DNA of 60,307 nt from Streptomyces mexicanus (GTDB lineage Bacteria > Actinomycetota > Actinomycetes > Streptomycetales > Streptomycetaceae), in contig NZ_LR732544.1 in assembly GCF_902506575.1 (NCBI RefSeq), forward strand, positions 1,766,163 to 1,826,469. Direction: 5' to 3'. Shown here piece after piece: positions 42,290-50,500 of this stretch; within the stretch, counting starts at the first letter, position 1; the number at the start of each line of letters is the position of its first letter. A program made the position numbers and the translations under genes. The notes under the pieces are model-generated. The model worked only from the letters and a program-made list of their open reading frames with translations, was not told the origin of the DNA and did no database searches.

Positions 42290-42424
42290 ATGCGCCGTAT
42301 GACAGTGCAGAAGCCCCCGAGGAAGTCGGACACGCGCCGGGTCCGTGAGGAGGCCGACGAGCGTCCCGGCGGACGGCCCGAGGTCCGCAAGGACATCGCC
42401 CGGACCTGGTGGCCGGACGGATGA
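42290..42424 (+). CDS. Small basic protein (44 aa)
   Basis: A 44-codon gene with an excellent ribosome binding site (AAGGAGG, six bases before ATG 42290) and GC-rich third positions. The peptide has a charged body (RRVREEADERPGGRPEVRKD) and the ending ARTWWPDG. No Cys or Ser/Thr-rich core is present, so a lanthipeptide is unlikely. I recognise no family. It stands alone between a divergent methyltransferase and a convergent GNAT gene and is easy to miss in automatic annotation. Confidence 0.65.
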   Translation: MRRMTVQKPPRKSDTRRVREEADERPGGRPEVRKDIARTWWPDG

Positions 42425-42486
42425 CCCGCGGACCCGCGGAGAAGACGACGCGCGCGGCACGTGCGCTGTCCATGGCACCGGTACCG

Positions 42487-42539
42487 GCACCCGCACCCGC
42501 ACCCGCACCCGCAGCAGCCCCAACACCCGCACCCGCACC
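42487..42539. repeat. GCACCC hexanucleotide tandem repeat
   Basis: Four perfect GCACCC units (42487-42510), an interruption and two more partial units run up to the GNAT stop codon. A simple-sequence tract prone to slippage, located between convergent genes. Confidence 0.7.
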
Positions 42540-43001
42540 TCAGACGAGCCGTTTGCGGTAGTGGAACCGGTCGTAGGGCCCGTCGATCCGGCGTTCCACG
42601 ACCTCGTAGCCGAATCTCGGATAGATCTTCTGGTTCTCCCACATCATCGCGTTCGTGTAGAGCCTGATCTCCGGCAGCCGCAGCGTACGCGCGCGGGTGT
42701 CCACGAACTCCAGCAGTCGCCGTCCCACTCCCCGGCCGTGGACGTCGGGGTGGACGGCGATGCTGTCGAGGAACAGGTGGTCGTCGAAGACCTCCAGCAC
42801 GACGAGGCCGATCACGGGGTGCGCCCCGGGCCCCGGCGCGACGAACACCTTCCCCGCGGCCACGTTCGCCGCGTGATCGGCCTCCATGGGCGCCGGCACC
42901 ACGCCGATACGCGCGATGTAGGGGTGGTAGGCCGCCTCCGTCACCGCCCGCACGGCGGGTATGTCCGCGGCCTCGGCCGCCCGGATCTCTTCGTTCAGCA
43001 T
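42540..43001 (-). CDS. GNAT family N-acetyltransferase
   Basis: A 153-residue single-domain GNAT. The acetyl-CoA-binding stretch is LDSIAVHPDVHGRGVGRRLLEFV, and the C-terminal IYPRFGYEVVERR is typical. ATG 43001 was preferred; GTG 43019 is in frame six codons upstream. Neighbouring genes give no hint of the substrate; small amines or antibiotics are usual. Confidence 0.87.
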   Translation of the reverse strand: MLNEEIRAAEAADIPAVRAVTEAAYHPYIARIGVVPAPMEADHAANVAAGKVFVAPGPGAHPVIGLVVLEVFDDHLFLDSIAVHPDVHGRGVGRRLLEFVDTRARTLRLPEIRLYTNAMMWENQKIYPRFGYEVVERRIDGPYDRFHYRKRLV

Positions 43002-43229
43002 GCCGTGCACGCTATCCACCTGAGCGCAGCCTCAGCACTCCCTTAACGCGAGCATAAGGATCTCCCGCAACCGCCCTCAGCAGGCGGTTTCCCGGTTCCC
43101 TGGGGGAGCGCGGCGGCGCGGTCCCGGGATCGCGCCGCCGCACCGGCCGCCCGTGCGGCCCGGGCCCCAGGGCACCGGGCGCACCGGTCCGGCCAGGACC
43201 GTCCGGACCGTTTTCGAGGAGTTCCCCCC

Positions 43230-44324
43230 ATGCCCGCACGCCGCCGACGCCGTACCGCCGCCGCGCTCGCCGCGCTCGGCACGGCCCCGCTCGTCCTGAC
43301 CGCGCTCGCCGCCGCGCCCGCGGCCGCGCACGGCACGATGGGCGACCCGGTCAGCCGGGTCTTCCAGTGCTACGCGGAGGGCCCGGAGAGCCCGAGGTCG
43401 GCGGCGTGCAAGGCGGCGGTCGCGGCCGGCGGCACGCAGGCCCTGTACGACTGGAACGGCATCCGCATCGGCGACGCGAACGGCCGGCACCAGGACCTGA
43501 TCCCCGACGGCAGGCTGTGCAGCGCGAACAACGACGAGTTCAAGGGACTGGACCTGGCGCGCGCGGACTGGCCGGCGACCTCGGTCAAGAGCGGCTCGTA
43601 CACCTTCCGGTACCGGGTGACCGCGCAGCACAGGGGCACGTTCACGGTCTACATCACCAAGCCCGGCTACGACCCGGCGAAGCCGCCTGCCTGGGCCGAC
43701 CTGGACCTGGCGCACCCGGTCGCCACGGTCACCGACCCGGTGGCCGCAAACGGCTTCTCCACGTTCTCCGGCACGCTGCCCCGGCGCACGGGCAGGCAGC
43801 TGCTGTACGCGGTCTGGCAGCGTTCGGACAGCCCGGAGGCGTTCTACTCCTGCTCGGACGTCACCTTCCAAGGCACAGAAGGCGGTGCCGCATCGAGCGG
43901 TTCCTCGGCCCCGGACGACTCCTCGGCCTCGGACGGTTCGTCGGCGTCGGCCGGCTCCTCCCCCGCACCGACGGCCTCCGCGCCGACCGAGCGGCAGATC
44001 GCGGCCGGGGCCGCCAGGTCGACCGTCGAGCACCACGGCCACGGGGACGCCGACCCCCGGACGACGACGGACCCGACGCCTCCCGCGCAGGCCGCGCACG
44101 GCACCGCACAGGCCCCCGCGGACAGCAGCCCCGACCGGTCCGGCCGGTCCGATCGGCTCGACGCGGCCGGCGGTCCGCGGACCCAGAACCTCGCCGAGAC
44201 CGGCGGCGACGGCAGCGCCCCGTACGTCGCGGTCGGCGGGGCGGCCGCCCTGGCGCTCGGCTCGGCGGTGCTGTTCGCCTCGGTGCGGCGGCGCGCCGCG
44301 AGCGGCGGCCGGCACGGCCGCTGA
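43230..44324 (+). CDS. Cell-wall-sorted AA10 lytic polysaccharide monooxygenase
   Basis: A 364-residue copper oxidase acting outside the cell on chitin or cellulose. The signal peptide ends AAA at residue 33, giving mature His34 (HGTMGDPVSR). The second histidine-brace residue is His134 (TAQHRGTF). Other AA10 features are QALYDWNG, LCSANNDEFKGLD and QRSDSPEAFYSCSDV. After residue about 220 comes a Ser/Asp/Ala/Thr linker, then LAETG (321-325), a hydrophobic helix and an Arg tail. That is a class E-type sorting signal, so the enzyme should be attached to peptidoglycan rather than released. GAGGAG precedes ATG 43230. Confidence 0.93.
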   Translation: MPARRRRRTAAALAALGTAPLVLTALAAAPAAAHGTMGDPVSRVFQCYAEGPESPRSAACKAAVAAGGTQALYDWNGIRIGDANGRHQDLIPDGRLCSANNDEFKGLDLARADWPATSVKSGSYTFRYRVTAQHRGTFTVYITKPGYDPAKPPAWADLDLAHPVATVTDPVAANGFSTFSGTLPRRTGRQLLYAVWQRSDSPEAFYSCSDVTFQGTEGGAASSGSSAPDDSSASDGSSASAGSSPAPTASAPTERQIAAGAARSTVEHHGHGDADPRTTTDPTPPAQAAHGTAQAPADSSPDRSGRSDRLDAAGGPRTQNLAETGGDGSAPYVAVGGAAALALGSAVLFASVRRRAASGGRHGR

Positions 44325-44340
44325 GGCGGCCGCACGGACG

Positions 44341-44377
44341 CGGGGCCTGTCCGGCGGCTCGGGCCGGACAGGCCCCG
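44341..44377. terminator. Bidirectional stem-loop terminator
   Basis: A perfect 15-bp stem (44341-44355 with 44363-44377) and 7-base loop lie between the convergent LPMO and lipase genes. Confidence 0.8.
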
Positions 44378-44393
44378 TACCGGCCCGAGAGGG

Positions 44394-45254
44394 TCAGCTG
44401 AACACGGACGCGCAGGTGGTGGGGGTGGCGTGGGCCGGATCGAGCGCGTTGGCCACCTCGTGGTACGCGATGCGGTCGTACAGCCCGATCGCCAGGTGCT
44501 CGGACAGATCGGCCGGGCACAGGTCCTGCAACAGCACGTTGCGGACGTCGGGACCGCTCAGGTACTGGCTGCGCCAGGGGGTGACGACCTCGTCGTAGCG
44601 GGTGGCGAGGACGGTGTAGTGCACGCCGGGCACGGTGTCGCCGCCGGCGTTGAGCCGGGTGAGGAAGGCGGAGCCGACGACCTGGTCGGCGAGGCCGGGG
44701 GTGGCGGCGTCGAGCAGGTCGCTCGCGCCGGGGAAGTACGGCAGCAGCGCGGCGAGCCCGTCGAGGGTGGTGCCGTGGTTGTCGGGGGCGATGCCGACGA
44801 GGGCGTTCACCTTGGCGGCGCCGCCGAGGAACTTCAGGTAGTAGCGGGGCATCATGCCGCCCTGCGAGTGGCCGACGAGGTCGGCCTTGGCGGCGCCGGT
44901 GGCCGCGAGCACCTTGTCGACGAAGGCGGACAACTGCTCGGCCGACTTGTCGATGGGCCCGAGGCCGTGGAAGACGGGGACGCCCGGCAGTTGGCCGTAG
45001 TCGAAGGAGTAGACGCAGTAGCCGCGGTCCTCCAGGTACGGCGCGAGGGCGAGCCAGTTGTCGACGGAGTTGCCGAAGGTGCCGTGGACCAGGACGACGG
45101 GGCGGGGATGGGCCGCGGACGGCTTGCAGGTGAAGTCGTTCCAGCCCCTGCTGGGGGCGTCGGAGGCGTGGGCGGCGGCGGCCGGGACGGTGGCGACGGC
45201 AGCGGCCAGGAGCAGGGCGGCCAGGGGTCTCAGGGCGCGCTTGACGGGCAGCAT
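44394..45254 (-). CDS. Secreted alpha/beta-hydrolase lipase
   Basis: A 286-residue extracellular lipase of the class 2 / PGAP1-like group found in Streptomyces. A signal peptide (LRPLAALLLAAAVATVPAAAAHA) is followed by the oxyanion block VVLVHGTFGNSVDNW, the nucleophile elbow VGHSQGGMMPRYYL with Ser in GHSQG, and a late His in LSEHLAIGLYD. AAGGAGAT precedes ATG 45254. A Crp-like palindrome and direct CGTAACTT repeats lie upstream. It likely hydrolyses long-chain acylglycerols. Confidence 0.9.
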   Translation of the reverse strand: MLPVKRALRPLAALLLAAAVATVPAAAAHASDAPSRGWNDFTCKPSAAHPRPVVLVHGTFGNSVDNWLALAPYLEDRGYCVYSFDYGQLPGVPVFHGLGPIDKSAEQLSAFVDKVLAATGAAKADLVGHSQGGMMPRYYLKFLGGAAKVNALVGIAPDNHGTTLDGLAALLPYFPGASDLLDAATPGLADQVVGSAFLTRLNAGGDTVPGVHYTVLATRYDEVVTPWRSQYLSGPDVRNVLLQDLCPADLSEHLAIGLYDRIAYHEVANALDPAHATPTTCASVFS

Positions 45255-45303
45255 CGTGTGATCTCCTTGCGGCACGAGGGAGGTGCGACGGCACTACGCC
45301 CCT

Positions 45304-45317
45304 GTGATCCGGATCAC
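45304..45317. promoter_or_regulatory. Crp-like palindrome upstream of the lipase gene
   Basis: GTGATCCGGATCAC is a perfect palindrome, and with flanking T and G gives TGTGA-N6-TCACG, nine of ten bases of the enterobacterial CRP half-site pair. It lies about 50 bp before the lipase start. It could be a Crp or other FNR-family site. Confidence 0.4.
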
Positions 45318-45439
45318 GAGGATGCTGTTCACTCGTCAAGTTACGGACGGGTAGCCCCAGTGTGAAGTTACGCGTCGGTAAAAACTTCCGGCGACGCCCG
45401 TGCGCCGATGTGGCCCGTGATAGAGACCGCGACGGCCCG

Positions 45440-45643
45440 TCACCAGGCGGGCCGGATCGGCCCCTGCGGCGCGATCCGCGCCGACGCCGCCCACAGCGCG
45501 CGCACTTCGGCCGCACCGAGGACACCGCCCCACTCCCCCACGACCTCCGCCGCCACCTCCTCGGCCGCACGGGTGCACGCCGGCTCCCGGGAGCTGTGCG
45601 CGGGGCGCACCGAGCGCGTCGCCGCGGGCGACACGGTGATCAA
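45440..45643 (-). pseudogene. Possible gene fragment (67 codons)
   Basis: The minus-strand frame ending at 45440 has consistently GC third positions back to about 45643. It reads as a charged helix (CTRAAEEVAAEVVGEWGG, then VRALWAASARIAPQG) ending GPIRPAW. The only starts are TTG 45643 or a GTG three codons later, neither with a ribosome binding site. It resembles the C-terminal dimerisation helices of a MarR-type regulator but is too short, so it may be a remnant 22 bp downstream of the Y-family gene. The rest of the 411-bp gap (45255-45665) holds only the lipase promoter. Confidence 0.35.
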
Positions 45644-45665
45644 CCGACGCGACCGGCGGCCGAGG

Positions 45666-46640
45666 TCACGCGGCCAAGGTGCCCGGGAACGCCGCCCGGG
45701 GACCGAACCTGGCCCGTGCGCGGTCCGCGGCCTCCTCGATGCGGCGGACCTTCTCGTCGACGGGGTCGAAGGTGAGCTGGTGGGCGGCCCGGTCGGCACA
45801 GTCCAGGCCCTCGGCGCGCAGGGCGAGGGCGCGGACCCGGGCGCGCTGGAGGCCGAGGGCCTCGTACATGCCGTAGGCGGCCTTCGTCAGCGCGGCCGTG
45901 TGGGCGGTGGGTTCGGGCAGGGTGCGGGTGCGGGTGGTGGCGGACCTGTCGGCGTAGCGCACGGTGAGGGTCAGGGAGCGGCAGACCTTGTCGAGGGCGC
46001 GCAGCCGGGTGCCCAGTTCCTCGGTGGCCGACAGCAGGGCCCGGCGGTGGCGGTCGGGGTCCACCTCGTCGCGGTCGAAGGGGCGTTCCGCGGCCAGGGA
46101 TTTGGAGACGGAATGGGGGACGACCCGGCCGCGGTCGATGCCGTTCGCCTTCTCGTGCACCTCGCGGCCGGTCTTCGCGCCGACCAGGCGCTGGAGTGTG
46201 GACAGGGGCGCGGCGGCGACCCGGCCGAGGGTGTCCAGGCCGTACTCGCCCAGGGTGCGGGCCGTCGCCGCGCCGACGCCGGGCAGCGCGGTGACGGGCA
46301 GCGGGGCGAGGAACTCCGCGATCGCGGCCGGGTCGGCGGGCACCGCGCGGGTCAGGCCGGGCCGGGCCGCGCGCAGCGCCATGCGGGCCAGCATCGGGCC
46401 GGGCCCGGCGCCGATCAGGCAGTCGACGCCGTACCGGGCGAGCGCGCGGACCCGGATGACCGAGGCCAACTCGACGGCGTCGCGCCCGAAGTACCGTTCG
46501 GCGCCCCGCAGATCGGCCAGCGCGCCGTCCGGCGGCAGCGCCTGGACCACCGGGGTGAACTCCTCCAGCAGTCCGAGCAGCCCCGGCAGGGCCGCCTCGT
46601 ACATCGGGGGCAGCTGGAAACGTACGCAGAGAACGGTCAT
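45666..46640 (-). CDS. DNA polymerase Y-family protein, ImuB-like
   Basis: A 324-residue protein with a Y-family palm and thumb. The helix-hairpin-helix thumb is clear (PVTALPGVGAATARTLGEYGLDTLGRVAA), and the little-finger region follows (SVSKSLAAERPF, LTVRYADRSATTRTRTL). The N-terminal metal motif normally DMDAFFASVE reads CVRFQLPPMYEA, with no aspartate, and the second acidic motif is replaced by ADLRGAERYFG. It is therefore probably a catalytically dead ImuB-type adaptor linking DnaE2 to the sliding clamp. AGGGAG precedes ATG 46640, which overlaps the dnaE2 stop by four bases. Confidence 0.82.
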   Translation of the reverse strand: MTVLCVRFQLPPMYEAALPGLLGLLEEFTPVVQALPPDGALADLRGAERYFGRDAVELASVIRVRALARYGVDCLIGAGPGPMLARMALRAARPGLTRAVPADPAAIAEFLAPLPVTALPGVGAATARTLGEYGLDTLGRVAAAPLSTLQRLVGAKTGREVHEKANGIDRGRVVPHSVSKSLAAERPFDRDEVDPDRHRRALLSATEELGTRLRALDKVCRSLTLTVRYADRSATTRTRTLPEPTAHTAALTKAAYGMYEALGLQRARVRALALRAEGLDCADRAAHQLTFDPVDEKVRRIEEAADRARARFGPRAAFPGTLAA

Positions 46641-49600
46641 CCCGCACTCCCTGGAGACTGGTGCCACAACTTCCGTCCGCTCGCGGGCCCTTCGCCCGCC
46701 GGGCGCAGATCCGCCCATGGGTGCATCTCGTAGCCGGTGGACATGCGGATCCGGCGGTCGCCGGCCCGGGCGGTCTCCATCGGGTCCTGGGCCGCGGACC
46801 CGGCGGGCGCGGGACGGCCGTCCGAGCCGGCGAGCCGGGCCCGCCGCGCACCCGCGCCGCCGCCGTCGCCGTCCAAGGCGCCGTCCGGTGGTCCGGCGGG
46901 CCGGGCGAGCCGGGCCGCCACCTCGTCCAGGCCTCCCTCGGCGCGCAGGTCGGCCAGTTCGGCGAGGTTCCACGCGGCCGTTCCCACCACGCTGAGGCTG
47001 TGCGGGCCGCGCCGCTGCACGGTGCCGCGCACCAGCAGCAGCCAGGAGTGGAAGACGGTGTGCGCGCAGGCGTCGTGGGAGTCGTCGAAGAAGGCGAGGT
47101 CGACCAGGCCGGTGCCGTCGTCCAGCGTGGTGAAGATGACCCGCTTGCCGGAGCGGATCGGCGGGGTCTGGGTGGCCGCCTTGGCACCCGCGACCAGCAC
47201 CGTCTCCCCGTGCCGGGCCTCGCGCAGGCGGCGCGCGGAGATCACGCCCAGCTCGTCGAGGAAGGCGCGGTGGTCGTCCATCAGGTTGCGGGAGACGTCC
47301 ATCGACAGCACGCCCAGTTCGGCGCTGAGCCTCTCGGTGTCGGACAGGTCGGGCAGGCCGGCCGCGGCGGTCTTCCGGCCGCCGGACAGGGGCAGTTGAC
47401 CGCCGCCCGCGCCGCGTGCGCCGCGATGCAGCTCGGCCAGGTGCAGTTGCAGGTCGCGGCGGTTGGCGCCGAACGCGTCCAGCGCGCCCACCTGGGCGAG
47501 CCGGGTGGCGATGGGCCGGCTGGGCCGGGCCCGCTCCCAGAAGTCCAGCAGCGAGGCATACGGCTGCCCGTCCGCGATCCGCCGTGCCTCGGCCTCGCTG
47601 ATGCCGTGCACGTCGGACAGGGCGAGCCGAAGTCCCCACATACCGGACGAACGACCCCTCGCCACCACCTTCGACTCAGACACCAGTTCGATACGGTGGG
47701 CGGCTCCCGACTTGTTCACGTCCAGCGGCAGGATCGGCACCCCGCGCCGCCGCGCGTCCGCCAGCAGCAGCCGCTTGGGGTACATCCCGGGGTCGTGGGT
47801 GAGCAGCCCGGCGTAGAACGCGGCCGGGTGATGGGCCTTCAGCCAGGCCGACTGGTAGGTCGGCACGGCGAAGGCCACCGCGTGCGCCTTGCAGAAGCCG
47901 TACGACCCGAACGCCTCGACGATCTCCCAGGTCCGCTGAATCGTTTCCGCGTCGTATCCGCGCGCCGCCGCGTGCTGCGCGAACCACACCTTGATCCGCC
48001 CCTGGGATTCCGGGTCGGACAGCCCCCGCCGCACCCGGTCCGCCTCGTCGCGGCCGCAGCCGGTCATGATGTGCACGATGTGGATGATCTGCTCGTGGAA
48101 GACGACGACGCCGTACGTCTCCGCCAGCGGTTCGCGCAGGTCCGGGTGCGGGTAGCGCACCGGCGCCCGCCCGTGCCGGGCCTCGATGAAGGGCCGCACC
48201 ATGTCGGCGGCGACCGGACCGGGCCGGAACAGGGAGATGTCGACGACCAGGTCGTGGAAGGTCGCCGGCTGCAGGCGCCCCACCAGGTCCCGCTGGCCCG
48301 GCGACTCGATCTGGAAGCAGCCGAGCGTCTCGGCGGAGCGGATCAGCCGGTACGTCGCCGGGTCGCCGGCCGGCAGCGCGTCCAGGTCGATGCGCTCCCC
48401 CGTGGTCCGCTCCACCTCGGCGACGGCGTGCGCCATCGCCGACTGCATCCGCACGCCCAGCACGTCCAGCTTGAGCAGCCCGAGGTCCTCCACGTCGTCC
48501 TTGTCGAACTGGGACATCGGCAGGCCCTCGCCGCTGGTGGGCATCACCGGCGTGCGCGACAGCAGCGAGGCGTCGGACAGCAGTACGCCGCAGGGGTGCA
48601 TGGCGACCCCGCGCGGCAGCGCGTCCAGGGCCTCGACCAGCTCCCACAGCCTGCCGTACTTCTCCTGCTCCCCCGCCAGCGCCTTCAGCTCGGGCAGCTC
48701 CCGCAGCGCCGCGCGGGCGTCGCGGGCGCGGATGTGCGGGAAGGACTTGGCGATCCGGTCGATCTCGGCGGGGTCCATGGACAGGGCGGCGCCCACGTCG
48801 CGGACGGCGTGCCGGACGCGGTAGGTCTCCGGCATGGCGACCGTGGCGACCCGCTCGGTGCCGAACCGGTCGATGATCGCGCGGTAGACCTCCAGGCGGC
48901 GCGCGGACTCCACGTCGATGTCGATGTCGGGCAGGACGAAGCGCCGCTTGGACAGGAAGCGCTCCATCAGCAGCCCGTGCTCGACGGGGTCGGCGTGGGC
49001 GATGCCGAGCAGGTGGTTGACCAGCGACCCCGCGCCGGAGCCGCGCGCGGCGACCCGGATGCCCATCCTCCGTACGTCGTCCACGACCTGGGCGACGGTG
49101 AGGAAGTAGCTGGCGAAGCCGTGGTAGGCGATGATGTCCAGCTCTTCGTGCATCCGCTCCCAGTAGGCGCGCCGGCCGGCGTAGCCGCGCAGCACCATGC
49201 CGGCGGCCGCCCGGGAGGCGAGCGTGCGCTGGGCGGTGCGGCGGGCGGCGCCGACCAGGTGCGGCTCGGGGAAGTGGACGGTGCCCATGCCGAGGTCGTC
49301 CTCGGGATCGACCAGGCACTCGGCGGCGGTGGCCCGCGTCTGCTCCAGCAGGCGGTGGGCGGCCTCGCGCCGGAAGCCCGCGGCCTCCACGATCCGCTCG
49401 GCCGCGCGCAGCATGGCGCCGGGATCCTTCAGCCAGGCCTCGCCGGAGTCCAGTTCCTTGGTGGGGTCGATGGGGACCAGGCGGCGGGCGGCGTCCAGGA
49501 CGTCGGCGACCGGGCCCTGGCCGGGGTCGGCGTAGCGGACGGCGTTGGTGAGCACCGGCCGGATGCGCTGCTCGGCGGCGAAGCCGACGGTGCGGGCGGC

Positions 49601-50239
49601 CCGGCGCAGGGAGCCGGGCCCGGTGCCCTCGCGGCCGTGCCAGACGGCCTCCAGGCGCAGGGCGTCGCCGTAGACCTCGCGCCAGGGCGCGAGGAGCCGC
49701 GCGGCCCGGTCGGGGCGGCCCGCGGCCAGCGCCCGGCCGACGTCGGAGTCGGGGCCGAGCAGCACGGTCAGGCCGTCGCCGTGGTTGTCGGGCCAGGCGA
49801 GCAGGGGCGTCCCGGACGGGGGTCCCCCCTGCGCGGCCGAGCGCTCGGGAGGGGTGTGGGCGGCGGTGACCAGGTGGCACAGGTCGGCCCAGCCGCGGGC
49901 GCCGGCGCGGGCGAGGAAGGTCACGCGCGGGGTCGACTCGTCGACGAAGGCACCGCCGCGCACCGGCGTCCGGCGCCTCTCGGGCCGGGCGGGGGCCTCA
50001 CGCCGCAGCGGCTCGGGCCCGGCCACCGCCAGGTCCACCCCGAACAGCGGGCGCACGCCCGCCGCCGCGCAGGCCTTGGCGAAGCGGACCGTGCCGGCCG
50101 GGGGGTCGCGGTCGGTGAGCGCGAGGGCGTCCATGCCCCGTTCGGCGGCGCGCTCGGCCAGCCGCTCCGGGTGCGAGGCGCCGTAGCGCAGGGAGAACCC
50201 GGAGACGGTGTGCAGATGCGCGAAGCCCGGCACACACAC
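46637..50239 (-). CDS. dnaE2: Error-prone DNA polymerase III alpha subunit DnaE2
   Basis: A 1200-residue C-family polymerase. The PHP domain begins FAHLHTVSGFSLRYGASHPE. The catalytic palm has PDIDIDVE (two metal-binding Asp), with MPTSGEGLPMSQFDKDD, LKLDVLGVRMQSAM and FQIESPGQRDL around it. The C-terminal OB fold is near GKRVIFTTLDDGTGLVDLAFF. It carries out mutagenic translesion synthesis. It is translationally coupled to the ImuB-like gene and has a LexA-type box 41 bp upstream. A Gly/Pro insertion near residues 125-150 matches a dispersed repeat. Confidence 0.93.
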   Translation of the reverse strand: MCVPGFAHLHTVSGFSLRYGASHPERLAERAAERGMDALALTDRDPPAGTVRFAKACAAAGVRPLFGVDLAVAGPEPLRREAPARPERRRTPVRGGAFVDESTPRVTFLARAGARGWADLCHLVTAAHTPPERSAAQGGPPSGTPLLAWPDNHGDGLTVLLGPDSDVGRALAAGRPDRAARLLAPWREVYGDALRLEAVWHGREGTGPGSLRRAARTVGFAAEQRIRPVLTNAVRYADPGQGPVADVLDAARRLVPIDPTKELDSGEAWLKDPGAMLRAAERIVEAAGFRREAAHRLLEQTRATAAECLVDPEDDLGMGTVHFPEPHLVGAARRTAQRTLASRAAAGMVLRGYAGRRAYWERMHEELDIIAYHGFASYFLTVAQVVDDVRRMGIRVAARGSGAGSLVNHLLGIAHADPVEHGLLMERFLSKRRFVLPDIDIDVESARRLEVYRAIIDRFGTERVATVAMPETYRVRHAVRDVGAALSMDPAEIDRIAKSFPHIRARDARAALRELPELKALAGEQEKYGRLWELVEALDALPRGVAMHPCGVLLSDASLLSRTPVMPTSGEGLPMSQFDKDDVEDLGLLKLDVLGVRMQSAMAHAVAEVERTTGERIDLDALPAGDPATYRLIRSAETLGCFQIESPGQRDLVGRLQPATFHDLVVDISLFRPGPVAADMVRPFIEARHGRAPVRYPHPDLREPLAETYGVVVFHEQIIHIVHIMTGCGRDEADRVRRGLSDPESQGRIKVWFAQHAAARGYDAETIQRTWEIVEAFGSYGFCKAHAVAFAVPTYQSAWLKAHHPAAFYAGLLTHDPGMYPKRLLLADARRRGVPILPLDVNKSGAAHRIELVSESKVVARGRSSGMWGLRLALSDVHGISEAEARRIADGQPYASLLDFWERARPSRPIATRLAQVGALDAFGANRRDLQLHLAELHRGARGAGGGQLPLSGGRKTAAAGLPDLSDTERLSAELGVLSMDVSRNLMDDHRAFLDELGVISARRLREARHGETVLVAGAKAATQTPPIRSGKRVIFTTLDDGTGLVDLAFFDDSHDACAHTVFHSWLLLVRGTVQRRGPHSLSVVGTAAWNLAELADLRAEGGLDEVAARLARPAGPPDGALDGDGGGAGARRARLAGSDGRPAPAGSAAQDPMETARAGDRRIRMSTGYEMHPWADLRPAGEGPASGRKLWHQSPGSAG
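49817..49854. repeat. Short dispersed repeat inside dnaE2
   Basis: GGGGGTCCCCCCTGC followed by GCTCGGGAGGGG resembles the short dispersed Streptomyces repeat, here read in frame as a PPERSAAQGGPPSG loop in the PHP region. A related copy lies at 25106-25148. Confidence 0.4.
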
Positions 50240-50279
50240 CTCCCGCAGTCGTGAGCCCGTCCGGACCGAACGAGACTCT

Positions 50280-50293
50280 CGAACATCAGTTCA
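50280..50293. promoter_or_regulatory. LexA/SOS box of dnaE2
   Basis: CGAAC-ATCA-GTTCA matches the actinobacterial SOS consensus CGAAC-N4-GTTCG in nine of ten specified bases. It lies 41 bp upstream of the dnaE2 start, so LexA probably represses the cassette until DNA damage. Confidence 0.75.
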
Positions 50294-50500
50294 CTACTCT
50301 CTCAGCACCACCATACCCCCATCCCCGAACAGTTGTACGACATCCGTTCGAGCGTGTCCCACCTGCGCAAACGCCCGCCGCCGGGGCCTGCCGCCGCGCT
50401 GCGTGAGGACGCGTGAGAGCCCCGTCCTCGCACGCTCGGGGACGGGGCGCCCACCGATCCCGTGGGGGGTCGTCGGACGGCTCGGCCGGGCCGCCACTCC

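Noticed and set aside
42290..42424. RiPP (lanthipeptide or lasso) precursor
   Set aside because: The peptide has no Cys/Ser/Thr-rich core, and no modification enzyme genes are adjacent.
42487..42539. GCACCC repeats as a possible CRISPR array
   Set aside because: The units are six bases with no spacers and no cas genes are present; this is simple sequence.
43069..43089. Hairpin AACCGCC/GGCGGTT upstream of the LPMO as terminator
   Set aside because: It lies between divergent genes, where no terminator is needed; it may only be a weak leader stem.
46661..50254. Very long open frame antisense to dnaE2 (and a similar one antisense to the flippase-polymerase at 31945-35811)
   Set aside because: High GC makes antisense frames open; their codon bias and composition (Gly/Arg/His/Gln-rich) are not coding-like, while the opposite strand encodes clear domains.
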